Below are positions 31,765-40,313 of a stretch of 64,000 nt of DNA, in pieces. Source of the DNA: Clostridium sp. OM02-18AC. Lineage in GTDB: Bacteria; Bacillota; Clostridia; Lachnospirales; Lachnospiraceae. The notes beneath the pieces were generated by a model. That model was not told the DNA's origin and ran no database searches. It saw only the letters and a list, made by a program, of their open reading frames with translations. Position 1 is the first letter of the stretch. Each line of letters starts with the position of its first letter. A program made the position numbers and the translations under genes. Where the stretch lies: positions 1 through 64,000 of the forward strand of contig NZ_QULW01000006.1 of the NCBI RefSeq assembly GCF_003481825.1. Direction: 5' to 3'.

Positions 31765-31766
31765 GC

Positions 31767-31985
31767 TTATTTATCTCTCCAGATGATTCTGCCCTTGCTT
31801 AAATCATACGGAGACATCTCAAGGGTAACCTTATCGCCCGGCAGGATACGGATATAGTTCATACGCAGCTTACCGCTGATATGAGCCAGCACCTGATGAC
31901 CATTCTCTAATTCTACCTGGAACATTGCGTTCGGCAGCTTCTCAACAACAGTTCCCTCGATTTCAATAACATCTGATTTCGACAT
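31767..31985 (-). CDS. infA: translation initiation factor IF-1
   Basis: A 72-residue S1/OB-fold protein: MSKSDVIEIEGTVVEKLPNA, MFQVELENGHQVLAHISGKL, RMNYIRILPGDKVTLEMSPY, ending GRIIWRDK. It binds the A site of the 30S subunit during initiation. ATG 31985 gives the canonical length; upstream codons in frame are rejected. A KOW-domain gene precedes it by 14 bp. Confidence 0.97.
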   Translation of the reverse strand: MSKSDVIEIEGTVVEKLPNAMFQVELENGHQVLAHISGKLRMNYIRILPGDKVTLEMSPYDLSKGRIIWRDK

Positions 31986-31999
31986 ATAATCAATTCCTC

Positions 32000-32251
32000 C
32001 TAAATACAACCGTGGCGTTCCACCCAGGTCTTGAGCGCGTTTCGGATTTCTTCATCAGTGGGAAGACCGCGAAAAAGCGGTGTCTTCCCTGCCTGAATAT
32101 GTTTCTTGTTTTTCCGCTTCGGGTCGTCCACCTTGCGGGTGGTTCCATTTGCCATGGTAACGGATTTCCCTTCATCGGATATTACGATATAATACTGGTT
32201 TTTGTCATGCCCTGCAAGAGACTTTACCGGACAGTACCGCTCTATGTTCAT
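32000..32251 (-). CDS. KOW domain-containing RNA-binding protein
   Basis: An 83-residue protein. The N-terminal KOW-like segment (CPVKSLAGHDKNQYYIVISD) recalls L14e/L24-type proteins, and a basic stretch (TRKVDDPKRKNKKHIQAGKT) follows. A KOW protein at exactly this place, between map and infA, is common in Clostridia and is thought to bind RNA; its exact role is unknown. It follows map by 12 bp and precedes infA by 14 bp, so it is part of the operon. Confidence 0.8.
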   Translation of the reverse strand: MNIERYCPVKSLAGHDKNQYYIVISDEGKSVTMANGTTRKVDDPKRKNKKHIQAGKTPLFRGLPTDEEIRNALKTWVERHGCI

Positions 32252-32263
32252 CGCGCACCGCCT

Positions 32264-33013
32264 TTACAGAGATAAGATCTCCGGCTCACCGTCAGTAATG
32301 AGAATGGTATTCTCATAATGGGCAGACAAACTGCCGTCTTTCGTCACAACGGTCCAGTCATCATCCAGCCACTCTACATTCGGGGTACCGATGTTGATCA
32401 TAGGCTCAACAGCCAGTGTCATGCCAGGAACCAGTTTGATGCCTTTGCGGTTCCGGGAGAAATTTGGCACCTCCGGATCCTCATGTAAATGAGAACCGAT
32501 TCCGTGACCGACCAGATCGCGGACAACACCATATCCGAAGCTTTCTGCGTAAGCCTGGATTGCCGAAGAGACATCATTGAGATGATTGCCAGCTTTCGCG
32601 AACTTAATCCCCTCAAAGAAAGATTGTCTCGTGACATCGATCAGTTTCTGTGCCTCCGGACTGATCTGACCAACCGCATGGGTTCTTGCTGCATCGGAAT
32701 GATATCCTTTGTAGATCACACCAGCATCCAGACTGACAATGTCGCCCTCTTGGATGATATGATGCTTATTCGGAATACCATGTACCACTTCATTGTTCAC
32801 GGATACGCAGATGGATGCCGGGTAACCGTTATAATTCTTAAAGGAAGGAACACAACCGAATTCCCGGATCAGTTTTTCGCCCAGACGGTCAATGTCCAGC
32901 GTGGACATGCCTGGCTGAATGGCTTTTCCCAGTTCTTCGTGTACCTTTGCCAGAATTCTTCCAGCTTCCCGCATGAGTTCAATCTCTCTTGCAGATTTGA
33001 TCGTTACGGCCAT
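32264..33013 (-). CDS. map: type I methionine aminopeptidase
   Basis: A 249-residue metalloprotease that removes the initiator Met. Metal ligands are visible in order: the two Asp of IVSLDAGVIYKGYHSDAART, His in GHGIGSHLHEDPEVPNF, Glu in MTLAVEPMINIG and Glu in SAHYENTILIT. ATG 33013 lies one base after the adk stop (TAATATG), so the two are coupled; earlier in-frame codons overlap adk and are rejected. Confidence 0.95.
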   Translation of the reverse strand: MAVTIKSAREIELMREAGRILAKVHEELGKAIQPGMSTLDIDRLGEKLIREFGCVPSFKNYNGYPASICVSVNNEVVHGIPNKHHIIQEGDIVSLDAGVIYKGYHSDAARTHAVGQISPEAQKLIDVTRQSFFEGIKFAKAGNHLNDVSSAIQAYAESFGYGVVRDLVGHGIGSHLHEDPEVPNFSRNRKGIKLVPGMTLAVEPMINIGTPNVEWLDDDWTVVTKDGSLSAHYENTILITDGEPEILSL

Positions 33014-33014
33014 A

Positions 33015-33659
33015 TTACGCCTCCAGGACAGCTTCAATGTCCTCAAATACTTTATTCAGATCCTGTGTTCCATCTACGGATTTCAGAATTCCTGCTTTTT
33101 TGTAGTAGTCAATCAGCGGCTGCGTCTGGTCGTGATAGACAGTCAGACGTTTCTTCACAGTCTCCGGCTTATCGTCGTCACGAAGCACAAGATTCTGACC
33201 ACATGCATCGCAGACACCTTCTACCCTGGTCGGATTGTAAACAATGTGATAAGTAGCACCGCAGGAGAGGCATGCTCTTCTGCCGGACATACGATTAATG
33301 ATGGATTCATCCGGAACGTCTACATCGATTGCAAAATCCATCTTCTGTCCCAGTTTGTTCAGTGCTTCGGTAAGGCTCTCTGCCTGCGGAATGGTTCTTG
33401 GGAAACCATCGAGCACATATCCGTTCTCGCAGTCAGCTTCTGCAATACGGTCTAACAGCATACCGATGGTTACATCATCCGGTACAAGCTGTCCCTGGTC
33501 CATGTAGGATTTTGCCTTCATGCCAAGCTCTGTGCCGCCCTTAATGTTAGCACGGAAAATATCTCCGGTGGAGATGTGCGGAATTCCATATTTCGCTGCA
33601 ATCTTCTTTGCCTGGGTGCCTTTTCCGGCGCCCGGAGCACCTAACATGATGATCTTCAT
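33015..33659 (-). CDS. adk: adenylate kinase
   Basis: A 214-residue long-type adenylate kinase. Walker A is GAPGAGKGTQAKKIAAKYGI near residue 7. YVLDGFPRTIPQAESL carries the AMP-site Arg. The LID holds a Zn-binding set: CLSCGATYH and CDACGQ, the four-Cys form usual in Gram-positives. It interconverts ATP, ADP and AMP. It lies after secY with a terminator-like hairpin between, and is coupled to map. Confidence 0.96.
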   Translation of the reverse strand: MKIIMLGAPGAGKGTQAKKIAAKYGIPHISTGDIFRANIKGGTELGMKAKSYMDQGQLVPDDVTIGMLLDRIAEADCENGYVLDGFPRTIPQAESLTEALNKLGQKMDFAIDVDVPDESIINRMSGRRACLSCGATYHIVYNPTRVEGVCDACGQNLVLRDDDKPETVKKRLTVYHDQTQPLIDYYKKAGILKSVDGTQDLNKVFEDIEAVLEA

Positions 33660-33680
33660 TCTGGTCTATCCTCCTATATA

Positions 33681-33718
33681 CAAAAGAAGCTGCTGCCCTT
33701 ACGCGTGCAGCAGCTTTC
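33681..33718 (-). terminator. attenuator-like hairpin between secY and adk
   Basis: AAGCTGCTGC (33687-33696) pairs perfectly with GCAGCAGCTT (33707-33716); on the minus strand TTCTTTTG follows. It lies 15 bp after the secY stop and could reduce transcription of adk and downstream genes. Confidence 0.6.
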
Positions 33719-33730
33719 TCTTACGAACGC

Positions 33731-35050
33731 TTAATCATTTAAAAAACCTTTGTAATTTCGAACGATCATCTGGGATTCGATAGACTTGAGTGTCTCCAGG
33801 ATAACGCTGACAATAATGATCAGGGAAGTACCCATGAAAGACAGACGGCTTACCGTAAACACTCCGGAAATGATGATCGGGATAATGCTGACAATGATCA
33901 GACCAATCGCACCGATAAATACGATGTAATTTAAGATCTTGTCAAGGTATTCAGAAGTCGGTTTACCTGGGCGGATACCCGGGATGAAACCGCCGGACTT
34001 CTTCATATTGTTTGCCACTTCCAGCGGATTGAAGGTGATGGATGTGTAGAAATATGCGAAAAGCACGATCAGCACAAGATAGATCACCAGTCCCACAGAA
34101 TATGCCGGCATTTCCGGTCTGAACCAGTAAGAGGAGTTCAGAACCATCAGGATCTTACCACCAATGGTAGTGTAATCCGGATGGAAAAACTGTGCGATTA
34201 CAATCGGGAAGGACATGATGGAGGAAGCAAAGATTACCGGGATGACACCTGCGGTGTTCACCTTTAACGGAATATGAGAAGCCTGGCCGCCCACTAACTT
34301 TCTGCCTACCATCTTTTTTGAATACTGAACCGGGATTCTGCGCTCGCCATCCTGAAGGATGATAACGAACACAACCATAGCTGCAAGGATCGCAATCATA
34401 ATCAGTACGATCAATACAGTAGATCCGATGTTCTTGCTGTTGCTTAAGAATCTGGTGTACAGGGTGTTCACATCCTGCGGAAGGGAGGATACGATATTGA
34501 ACAGCAGGACGATAGAAATACCATTGCCTACGCCCTTGTCTGTGATACGCTCACCGATCCACATCAGGAATGCGCTTCCTGCAGTCATGGTAACGACTGC
34601 AATGATCACGCTCCATACATCATAATTGATCAGAAGTCCCTGACCGCCGAAACCGACTGCCATACCGATGGACTCGATCAGTGCAAGTGCAACCGTTAAA
34701 TAACGGGTGTACTCTGCGATCTTCTTACGACCATCCTCGCCGTCACGCTGCATTTCTTCCAGTTTCGGAATTGCAATCGTGAGCAGCTGCATGATGATGG
34801 AAGATGTAATGTACGGGGTGATGCTCAATGCGAAAATGGACATGGAGGCGAAGGATCCGCCTGTCATCGCATTGAAAAATCCAAATGCATCAGTGGACTG
34901 ATTTGCAAAAAAGTTTGCAAAAAAGTCCGTCTTTACTCCAGGAATCGGCAGTTCAGATCCAAAACGGATTACCACCAGCATAAGGAAGGTGAAGATCAGT
35001 TTCGATCTGATCTCCTTGATCTTCCATGCATTTCGGAGTGTCTTTAACAT
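33731..35050 (-). CDS. secY: preprotein translocase subunit SecY
   Basis: A 439-residue ten-helix channel subunit. Typical segments are LRNAWKIKEIRSKLIFTFLM at the start, GGSFASMSIFALSITPYITS near the plug, RRIPVQYSKKMVGRKLVGGQ and GGFIPGIRPGKPTSEYLDKI in cytosolic loops that contact SecA and ribosomes. The start is 1 bp after the rplO stop. It is in the usual spc position. Confidence 0.97.
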   Translation of the reverse strand: MLKTLRNAWKIKEIRSKLIFTFLMLVVIRFGSELPIPGVKTDFFANFFANQSTDAFGFFNAMTGGSFASMSIFALSITPYITSSIIMQLLTIAIPKLEEMQRDGEDGRKKIAEYTRYLTVALALIESIGMAVGFGGQGLLINYDVWSVIIAVVTMTAGSAFLMWIGERITDKGVGNGISIVLLFNIVSSLPQDVNTLYTRFLSNSKNIGSTVLIVLIMIAILAAMVVFVIILQDGERRIPVQYSKKMVGRKLVGGQASHIPLKVNTAGVIPVIFASSIMSFPIVIAQFFHPDYTTIGGKILMVLNSSYWFRPEMPAYSVGLVIYLVLIVLFAYFYTSITFNPLEVANNMKKSGGFIPGIRPGKPTSEYLDKILNYIVFIGAIGLIIVSIIPIIISGVFTVSRLSFMGTSLIIIVSVILETLKSIESQMIVRNYKGFLND

Positions 35051-35051
35051 A

Positions 35052-35492
35052 TTAGATCACCTCGCAGGTTCCACCTAAAGCTTCAATCTTAGCCTTTGCA
35101 CCCTCACTGAATGCATCTGCCTTTACGGTCAGCTTTTTGGTCAGTTCTCCATTACCCAGGATCTTAACGCCATCTCTCGGATTCTTAACGATTCCGCTCT
35201 CAAGAAGAGTCTCAACAGTAACAACTGCATCGTTCTCGAAGCACTCTAAAGCGCTTACGTTGATACCAACGATCACTTTGGTGTTACGGTTCTTGAAGCC
35301 TCTCTTCGGGAGACGTCTGTATAACGGCATCTGACCACCCTCGAAACCAGGTCTGGTTGCGCCGGAACGTGCTTTCTGACCCTTGTGGCCCTTACCAGCA
35401 GTCTTTCCGTTTCCGGAACCGTGACCGCGTCCTCTTCTGAAATTATCGCTATGCTTAGAACCTACAGCAGGCTGTAAATTGGATAAATCCAT
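35052..35492 (-). CDS. rplO: 50S ribosomal protein L15
   Basis: A 146-residue L15: LSNLQPAVGSKHSDNFRRGR, the Gly-rich GRGHGSGNGKTAGKGHKGQK, RPGFEGGQMPLYRRLPKRGF and the C-terminal globular VKADAFSEGAKAKIEALGGT. The long basic N-terminal arm threads into 23S rRNA. It directly precedes secY. Confidence 0.97.
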   Translation of the reverse strand: MDLSNLQPAVGSKHSDNFRRGRGHGSGNGKTAGKGHKGQKARSGATRPGFEGGQMPLYRRLPKRGFKNRNTKVIVGINVSALECFENDAVVTVETLLESGIVKNPRDGVKILGNGELTKKLTVKADAFSEGAKAKIEALGGTCEVI

Positions 35493-35522
35493 TGCACTGC
35501 ACCTCCTTACTTCTATAATTAA

Positions 35523-35705
35523 TTAGATTTCTTCTACCTTAACTAAATGCTTTACGTGCCAGATCATACCTCTGACAGCCTCATTATCCGGAAGTTCAAC
35601 AGTCTTGTTGACTTTCTTCAGGCCCAGAGCCTCTACGGTAGCTTTCTGCTTCGGGATAGCACCGATCGGGGATTTGACTAACGTTACTTTTAACTTCTCT
35701 GCCAT
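35523..35705 (-). CDS. rpmD: 50S ribosomal protein L30
   Basis: A 60-residue L30: KLKVTLVKSPIGAIPKQKAT, then LGLKKVNKTVELPDNEAVRG and MIWHVKHLVKVEEI. It matches the single ferredoxin-like domain of the family in length and sequence. It lies between rpsE (13 bp) and rplO (30 bp). Confidence 0.96.
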   Translation of the reverse strand: MAEKLKVTLVKSPIGAIPKQKATVEALGLKKVNKTVELPDNEAVRGMIWHVKHLVKVEEI

Positions 35706-35718
35706 TTCATTACCCTCC

Positions 35719-36228
35719 TTAGCCTAAGATCTCTTCAACAGATTTGCCGCGAAGTTTTGCATACTCTTCCGGAGTCTTAAGCTGAGTCAGACCGTTGATC
35801 ACTGCAAGAACAACGTTGGTCTTGTTGTTGGAGCCTAAAGACTTAGCACGGATGTTCTTGATACCAGCAAGCTCCAGTACGGAACGAGCCGGGCCACCAG
35901 CGATGATACCAGTACCTTCCGGAGCCTTCTTTAACAGTACAGAAGAGCTGCCGAACTTGCAGATGTGGTCGTGCGGGATACTCTTGTTCTCGTCAACCGG
36001 AACCTCTACCAGGTTCTTCATAGCTGCTTCTCTTCCTTTGCGGATTGCTTCCGGAACTTCACCAGCTTTACCAAGACCTGCACCTACGTGACCATTGCCA
36101 TCACCTACTACTACCAGAGCAGAGAATCTCATGGTACGTCCACCTTTTACGGTTTTGGATACACGCTTGATTGCTACTACATTGTCATTTAATTCAAACT
36201 GACTTGGGTCAATAATTGTACGCTTCAT
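35719..36228 (-). CDS. rpsE: 30S ribosomal protein S5
   Basis: A 169-residue S5. The double-stranded RNA-binding-like N-domain is VVAIKRVSKTVKGGRTMRFS and ALVVVGDGNGHVGAGLGKAG. The C-domain has GTGIIAGGPARSVLELAGIK and SLGSNNKTNVVLAVINGLTQ. It affects decoding accuracy. Order and spacing fit the spc operon. Confidence 0.97.
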   Translation of the reverse strand: MKRTIIDPSQFELNDNVVAIKRVSKTVKGGRTMRFSALVVVGDGNGHVGAGLGKAGEVPEAIRKGREAAMKNLVEVPVDENKSIPHDHICKFGSSSVLLKKAPEGTGIIAGGPARSVLELAGIKNIRAKSLGSNNKTNVVLAVINGLTQLKTPEEYAKLRGKSVEEILG

Positions 36229-36244
36229 GCCGTTCTCCTCTCTA

Positions 36245-36613
36245 CTAGAATTTCAGACCAGCTTCACGAGCTGCGTCTGCAAGTGCCTGGATCTTACCCT
36301 GGTAAATGAAACCGCCTCTATCGAAAACGACTTCCTCAATACCCTTCTCCAGAGCTCTCTTAGCGATCAGAGTTCCAACATAAGTTGCTGCTGCAGTGTC
36401 ATTGGTGTGCTCAAGCTCAGCCTTAACTGCCTTCTCATTGGTGGATGCTGCTACCAGAGTATTGCCGACTGTGTCGTCAATAATCTGAGCATACATATGA
36501 TTATTACTTCTGAAAACAGCCAGACGCGGTCTCTCTGCAGTACCTGCAAAGCGATTACGTAATCTGGTATGCTTTTTAACGCGAATTTCGCTTCTTGATT
36601 TCTTACTAACCAT
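36245..36613 (-). CDS. rplR: 50S ribosomal protein L18
   Basis: A 122-residue L18: KKSRSEIRVKKHTRLRNRFA, ERPRLAVFRSNNHMYAQIID and VVFDRGGFIYQGKIQALADA, ending REAGLKF. It carries 5S rRNA into the large subunit together with L5. It lies 16 bp before rpsE. Confidence 0.97.
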   Translation of the reverse strand: MVSKKSRSEIRVKKHTRLRNRFAGTAERPRLAVFRSNNHMYAQIIDDTVGNTLVAASTNEKAVKAELEHTNDTAAATYVGTLIAKRALEKGIEEVVFDRGGFIYQGKIQALADAAREAGLKF

Positions 36614-36630
36614 CTTTGTACTCTCCTTAA

Positions 36631-37173
36631 TTATTTCTTACCAGTCTTACCAACTTTACGTCTGATAGTCTCATCAGCATACTTGATACCCTTGCCCTTA
36701 TACGGCTCAGGTCTTCTCTTATCTCTGATCTCTGCAGCGTACTGGCCAACTTTTTCTTTATCGATACCTTTAACCGTGATCTTATTCTGGCCGTCCAGAA
36801 CAGTCTCAAGACCTTCCGGATCTTCCATCTCTACCGGATGGGAGTAGCCCAGGTTAAGGGTTAATTTCTTGCCCTGCTTAGATGCTCTGTAACCTACACC
36901 GTTTACTTCCAGAACTTTCTCGTAGCCAGCGGTAACACCAACTACCATGTTATTGATCAGGGTTCTGGTCAGACCATGTAAAGATTTCATCTTCTTTAAG
37001 TCATTCGGTCTGGTTACAACAATATGTCCATCTTCTTCCTTGATGTCCATCTCTACCGGTAACTCTCTCTCAAGGGTTCCCTTAGGACCTTTTACAGTCA
37101 CTTTATTATTCTCTGCAATCGTTACAGTTACACCTGCCGGGATTGCGATTGGCATTCTTCCGATACGTGACAT
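36631..37173 (-). CDS. rplF: 50S ribosomal protein L6
   Basis: A 180-residue L6 with two related domains: SRIGRMPIAIPAGVTVTIAE and LHGLTRTLINNMVVGVTAGY in the first; LGYSHPVEMEDPEGLETVLD and RDKRRPEPYKGKGIKYADET in the second. It sits near the sarcin-ricin loop. It lies 93 bp after rpsH, a slightly long gap with no other gene. Confidence 0.97.
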   Translation of the reverse strand: MSRIGRMPIAIPAGVTVTIAENNKVTVKGPKGTLERELPVEMDIKEEDGHIVVTRPNDLKKMKSLHGLTRTLINNMVVGVTAGYEKVLEVNGVGYRASKQGKKLTLNLGYSHPVEMEDPEGLETVLDGQNKITVKGIDKEKVGQYAAEIRDKRRPEPYKGKGIKYADETIRRKVGKTGKK

Positions 37174-37266
37174 GCCATTTACCTCCTACTTAAATTTTCG
37201 GAAAACGCTCTGTGCGTTTTCTGTTTTCAGTTACATAATATATAGAAGTAGCTTCGCGGCAACGAA

Positions 37267-37668
37267 TTACCAAACGAATGCTAATACCTCTCCGCCTACG
37301 CCCAGACGACGTGCTTCCTTATCGGTGATAACGCCCTGGTTGGTAGAAATGATTGCGATTCCCAGACCGCCAAGTACTCTAGGAAGGTCCTCTTTATTAG
37401 CGTATACACGCAGACCCGGTTTGGAAATTCTCTTGATGCCGCTGATGATCTTCTCATTCTTATCTGCACCGTACTTTAAGGTGATGCGGATGGTCTTGAA
37501 TGCGCCGTCCTCAACGATATCGTATTTTGCAATGTAACCCTCTTTTACCAGGATGTCTGCGATAGCAAGTTTCATCTTGGAAGACGGTACGTCAACAGTG
37601 TCATGTTTAGCAGTGTTTGCGTTACGGATTCTTGTAAGCATATCTGCGATCGGATCACTCATAGTCAT
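37267..37668 (-). CDS. rpsH: 30S ribosomal protein S8
   Basis: A 133-residue S8: MSDPIADMLTRIRNANTAKH, VPSSKMKLAIADILVKEGYI, KRISKPGLRVYANKEDLPRV and the closing GLGIAIISTNQGVITDKEAR. S8 binds helix 21 of 16S rRNA and is the classical spc repressor in E. coli. AGGAGG stands 11 nt before ATG 37668; ATG 37662 is an alternative. The upstream gap to rpsN is 264 bp and holds a repeat. Confidence 0.97.
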   Translation of the reverse strand: MTMSDPIADMLTRIRNANTAKHDTVDVPSSKMKLAIADILVKEGYIAKYDIVEDGAFKTIRITLKYGADKNEKIISGIKRISKPGLRVYANKEDLPRVLGGLGIAIISTNQGVITDKEARRLGVGGEVLAFVW

Positions 37669-37932
37669 GATGGATAATTCCTCCTTAATATTGTTAGTTG
37701 GTTTCCTTTTTGTTGGACCTCACTCCTTCGAAACTTACAGGCACCACAGGGGGGGCTTATAAGTTTCGGGAGGGACATCTGCTGATTTGTTTTGGCTGTG
37801 GTGTTTCCACGTGAGCCACAGCGTCACTCAACTAAGCTCATGCGGCGCTGCGTGGCAGCTTGCATTCGCTAAGATTCGTGACGGGCTTTCGCACTAAATT
37901 CGTGCTCTGCGCACTCATTAAGTGCTCAATGC
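37669..37932. other. 264-bp spacer between rpsN and rpsH
   Basis: This gap is far longer than others in the cluster, where genes lie 10-30 bp apart. Its right part is the 71-bp repeat shared with the rplB-rplW spacer. The left part has short GC-rich inverted segments (GTGGTGTTTCCACGTGAGCCAC region). No coding potential is seen. Confidence 0.6.
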
Positions 37933-37936
37933 CTAC
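37866..37936 (-). repeat. 71-bp intergenic repeat, copy 1 (after rpsN stop)
   Basis: Identical to 42692-42762 at 69 of 71 positions. In transcript sense it starts within the rpsN stop region (GTAGGCATTGAGCAC...) and can form two small hairpins, GCACT-TAATG-AGTGC and GCAC-GAATTTA-GTGC. It is a dispersed intergenic element rather than a gene. Confidence 0.85.
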
Positions 37937-38118
37937 CAGCTTGCCTTCTTAACACCCGGGATCTGGCCCTTATATGCCAGCTCACGGAAGCAGATACGGC
38001 AGATGCCGTACTTTCTTAAATATGCATGCGGACGTCCACAGATTCTGCAACGATTGTACTCTCTGGTGGAGAACTTCGCCGGACGCTGCTGCTTAATCTT
38101 CATTGAAGTCTTAGCCAT
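37933..38118 (-). CDS. rpsN: 30S ribosomal protein S14, zinc-binding type
   Basis: A 61-residue type Z S14: AKTSMKIKQQRPAKFSTREY followed by CRICGRPHAYLRKYGICRIC, i.e. two CxxC pairs that bind zinc, and FRELAYKGQIPGVKKASW. It is short, as expected for the zinc form. It lies 15 bp after rplE; its stop codon lies inside the 71-bp repeat. Confidence 0.97.
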   Translation of the reverse strand: MAKTSMKIKQQRPAKFSTREYNRCRICGRPHAYLRKYGICRICFRELAYKGQIPGVKKASW

Positions 38119-38133
38119 GGATCTTTCCTCCTG

Positions 38134-38673
38134 TTATTTTGCAAATGGCATATTGAATAATGTCAAAAGTTCACGAGCTTCTTCATCAGTCTTGGCAGTG
38201 GTAACGAAGATGATGTCCATACCTCTTACCTTGTCAACTTTATCGTATTCAATCTCAGGGAAGATCAACTGCTCTTTGATACCCAGAGCGTAGTTACCTC
38301 TGCCATCAAATGCATTCGGGTTAACACCGCGGAAGTCACGTACACGCGGCAGAGCCAGGTTGATCAGACGATCAACGAACTCGTACATCTTCTCACCACG
38401 AAGGGTAACTTTACATCCGATCGGCATACCTTCTCTGATTTTGAAGTTTGCAACGGACTTTTTAGCCTTAGTGGTAACTGCTTTCTGTCCGGTAATCAGC
38501 TCTAAATCTCTAACTGCAGAATCCAGAACCTTAGCATTGTCTTTTGCCTCACCAACGCCCATGTTGATAACGATCTTATCAAGCTTCGGGACTTCCATGA
38601 TGTTCTTGTAACCAAATTTCTTAATCAGTGCGTCAACCATCTCGCTCTGATACTGTTCTTTTAATCTAGCCAA
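38134..38673 (-). CDS. rplE: 50S ribosomal protein L5
   Basis: A 179-residue L5: NIMEVPKLDKIVINMGVGEA, ITGQKAVTTKAKKSVANFKI, REGMPIGCKVTLRGEKMYEF and DIIFVTTAKTDEEARELLTL. It anchors 5S rRNA and contacts P-site tRNA. Position and spacing are canonical. Confidence 0.97.
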   Translation of the reverse strand: MARLKEQYQSEMVDALIKKFGYKNIMEVPKLDKIVINMGVGEAKDNAKVLDSAVRDLELITGQKAVTTKAKKSVANFKIREGMPIGCKVTLRGEKMYEFVDRLINLALPRVRDFRGVNPNAFDGRGNYALGIKEQLIFPEIEYDKVDKVRGMDIIFVTTAKTDEEARELLTLFNMPFAK

Positions 38674-38696
38674 CTCTCTGTTCCTCCTCTCTGCAA

Positions 38697-39002
38697 TTAG
38701 TCGATTACTTTACCGGTTGCCTTAGCAACGCGGACTTTCTTACCATCTTTTACTTCAAAGCCAACACGGGTAGCTTTGCCATCAACAACCAGCATAACAT
38801 TGGAAATGTCCATTGCTGCTTCCTGATTTACGATGCCGCCCTGCGGGTTTGCAGCGTTCGGTTTGGAGTGCTTGGTAACCATGTTGCAGCCCTCAACCAG
38901 AACTTTACCGCCCTTAACGCTCAGGACTTTACCGGTTTTGTCTTTATCTTTACCTGCGATAACCTTTACAAGGTCGTCTTTTTTAATTTTCTGCACAGCC
39001 AA
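38697..39002 (-). CDS. rplX: 50S ribosomal protein L24
   Basis: A 101-residue L24 with a KOW motif near the start (KKDDLVKVIAGKDKDKTGKV, LSVKGGKVLVEGCNMVTKHS) and NPQGGIVNQEAAMDISNVML. It is an assembly initiator of the 50S subunit. It lies 7 bp after rplN. Confidence 0.97.
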   Translation of the reverse strand: MAVQKIKKDDLVKVIAGKDKDKTGKVLSVKGGKVLVEGCNMVTKHSKPNAANPQGGIVNQEAAMDISNVMLVVDGKATRVGFEVKDGKKVRVAKATGKVID

Positions 39003-39009
39003 TACCTCC

Positions 39010-39378
39010 TTACAGTACTTCCGGAGCCAGAGATACGATCTTCATGAACTGCTTCTCACGTAATTCTCTTGCTACCGGTCCAAAGATACGGGTTCCTCTT
39101 GGGGTCTTGTCATCTTTGATAATAACTGCTGCGTTCTCATCGAACTTAATATAAGAACCGTCTTTTCTGCGTGCGCCCTTAACGGAACGAACAACAACGG
39201 CCTTAACAACATCGCCTTTCTTTACAACGCCGCCTGGTGTTGCATCTTTAACGGAAGCGACGATTACATCACCAATGTTAGCATATCTTCTTGTAGAGCC
39301 ACCCATAACACGGATGCAAAGTAACTCTTTTGCTCCGGTGTTATCAGCAACCTTCAGTCTGGTTTCCTGCTGAATCAT
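39010..39378 (-). CDS. rplN: 50S ribosomal protein L14
   Basis: A 122-residue L14: MIQQETRLKVADNTGAKELL, CIRVMGGSTRRYANIGDVIV, GSYIKFDENAAVIIKDDKTP and RGTRIFGPVARELREKQFMK. The sequence is nearly invariant across Firmicutes. It lies between rpsQ and rplX. Confidence 0.98.
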   Translation of the reverse strand: MIQQETRLKVADNTGAKELLCIRVMGGSTRRYANIGDVIVASVKDATPGGVVKKGDVVKAVVVRSVKGARRKDGSYIKFDENAAVIIKDDKTPRGTRIFGPVARELREKQFMKIVSLAPEVL

Positions 39379-39402
39379 GCCTGATACTCCTTCCTGGATA
39401 AC

Positions 39403-39663
39403 TTATTTAGCCTTCTCGATAATCTCAACCAGTCTCCATCTCTTGTCCTTGGACAGCGGTCTGGTTTCCATAACTTTAACGGTATCACCCTTGCCGCACT
39501 CGTTGTTCTCGTCATGAGCTTTTAACTTAACGGTCTTTTTTACGATCTTGCCGTATAAAGGATGTTTGATGTGGTCCTCGATTGCTACAACGATGGTCTT
39601 GTCCATCTTGTCGCTTACGACTTTACCTACGCGGGTTTTTCTTAAATTTCTTTCCACGGTCAT
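39403..39663 (-). CDS. rpsQ: 30S ribosomal protein S17
   Basis: An 86-residue OB-fold protein: RNLRKTRVGKVVSDKMDKTI, VVAIEDHIKHPLYGKIVKKT and MET RPLSKDKRWRLVEIIE-like C-terminal sequence. It binds 16S rRNA in the 30S body. It follows rpmC by 16 bp. Confidence 0.97.
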   Translation of the reverse strand: MTVERNLRKTRVGKVVSDKMDKTIVVAIEDHIKHPLYGKIVKKTVKLKAHDENNECGKGDTVKVMETRPLSKDKRWRLVEIIEKAK

Positions 39664-39679
39664 GTTCTCCTTTCAAACC

Positions 39680-39886
39680 TTAAGCCAGTTTAGATTTCTC
39701 TGTAATAACAGTCTGAATTCTAGCGATATTCTTGCGAACCTCTTTGATTCTGCTGGTATTATCTAACTGGTTGGTTGCATTCTGGAATCTTAAGTTGAAA
39801 AGTTCTTTCTTTGCAGCTACTAATTCTTCCTGTAACTCAGCCGCTGATTTTGCCTTTAAACCTTCTACGAATTTATTAGTTTTCAC
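39680..39886 (-). CDS. rpmC: 50S ribosomal protein L29
   Basis: A 68-residue L29 starting at GTG 39886: KTNKFVEGLKAKSAAELQEE, LVAAKKELFNLRFQNATNQL, KEVRKNIARIQTVITEKSKL. A GTG three codons further up (39895) is possible, but family starts agree with MKTNKF. It overlaps the end of rplP by 11 nt, giving coupling. It sits at the exit tunnel. Confidence 0.95.
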   Translation of the reverse strand: MKTNKFVEGLKAKSAAELQEELVAAKKELFNLRFQNATNQLDNTSRIKEVRKNIARIQTVITEKSKLA

Positions 39887-40313
39887 TGTTATCACCGCCT
39901 TCTAAATCTGCTTTAGCAGCAATCTTACATTTGCATGGTAACTTGTGCATAGCAAGACGTAATGCCTCACGCGCGGTCTCCTCCGGAACACCAGCGATCT
40001 CGAACATTACTCTGCCCGGTTTAACAACTGCTACCCAGTACTCCAGAGCGCCCTTACCGGAACCCATTCGGGTCTCAGCCGGCTTAGCGGTTACCGGTTT
40101 GTCCGGGAAGATCTTGATCCAGACTTTACCACCACGTTTGATGTAACGGGTCATAGCAACACGGGCTGCCTCGATCTGGTTAGATTTGATCCAGCACGGC
40201 TCGGTAGCAACCAGACCGTACTCACCATAGTTAATTTTATTTCCTCTTAAAGCCTTACCGGTCATAGTTCCACGGAACTGTTTGCGGCGCTTTACTCTCT
40301 TAGGCATTAACAT
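39876..40313 (-). CDS. rplP: 50S ribosomal protein L16
   Basis: A 145-residue L16: MLMPKRVKRRKQFRGTMTGK, EPCWIKSNQIEAARVAMTRY, WIKIFPDKPVTAKPAETRMG and SGKGALEYWVAVVKPGRVMF. It binds the tRNA elbow region in the 50S subunit. It shares one base with the rpsC stop (TAATG) and overlaps rpmC. Confidence 0.97.
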   Translation of the reverse strand: MLMPKRVKRRKQFRGTMTGKALRGNKINYGEYGLVATEPCWIKSNQIEAARVAMTRYIKRGGKVWIKIFPDKPVTAKPAETRMGSGKGALEYWVAVVKPGRVMFEIAGVPEETAREALRLAMHKLPCKCKIAAKADLEGGDNSEN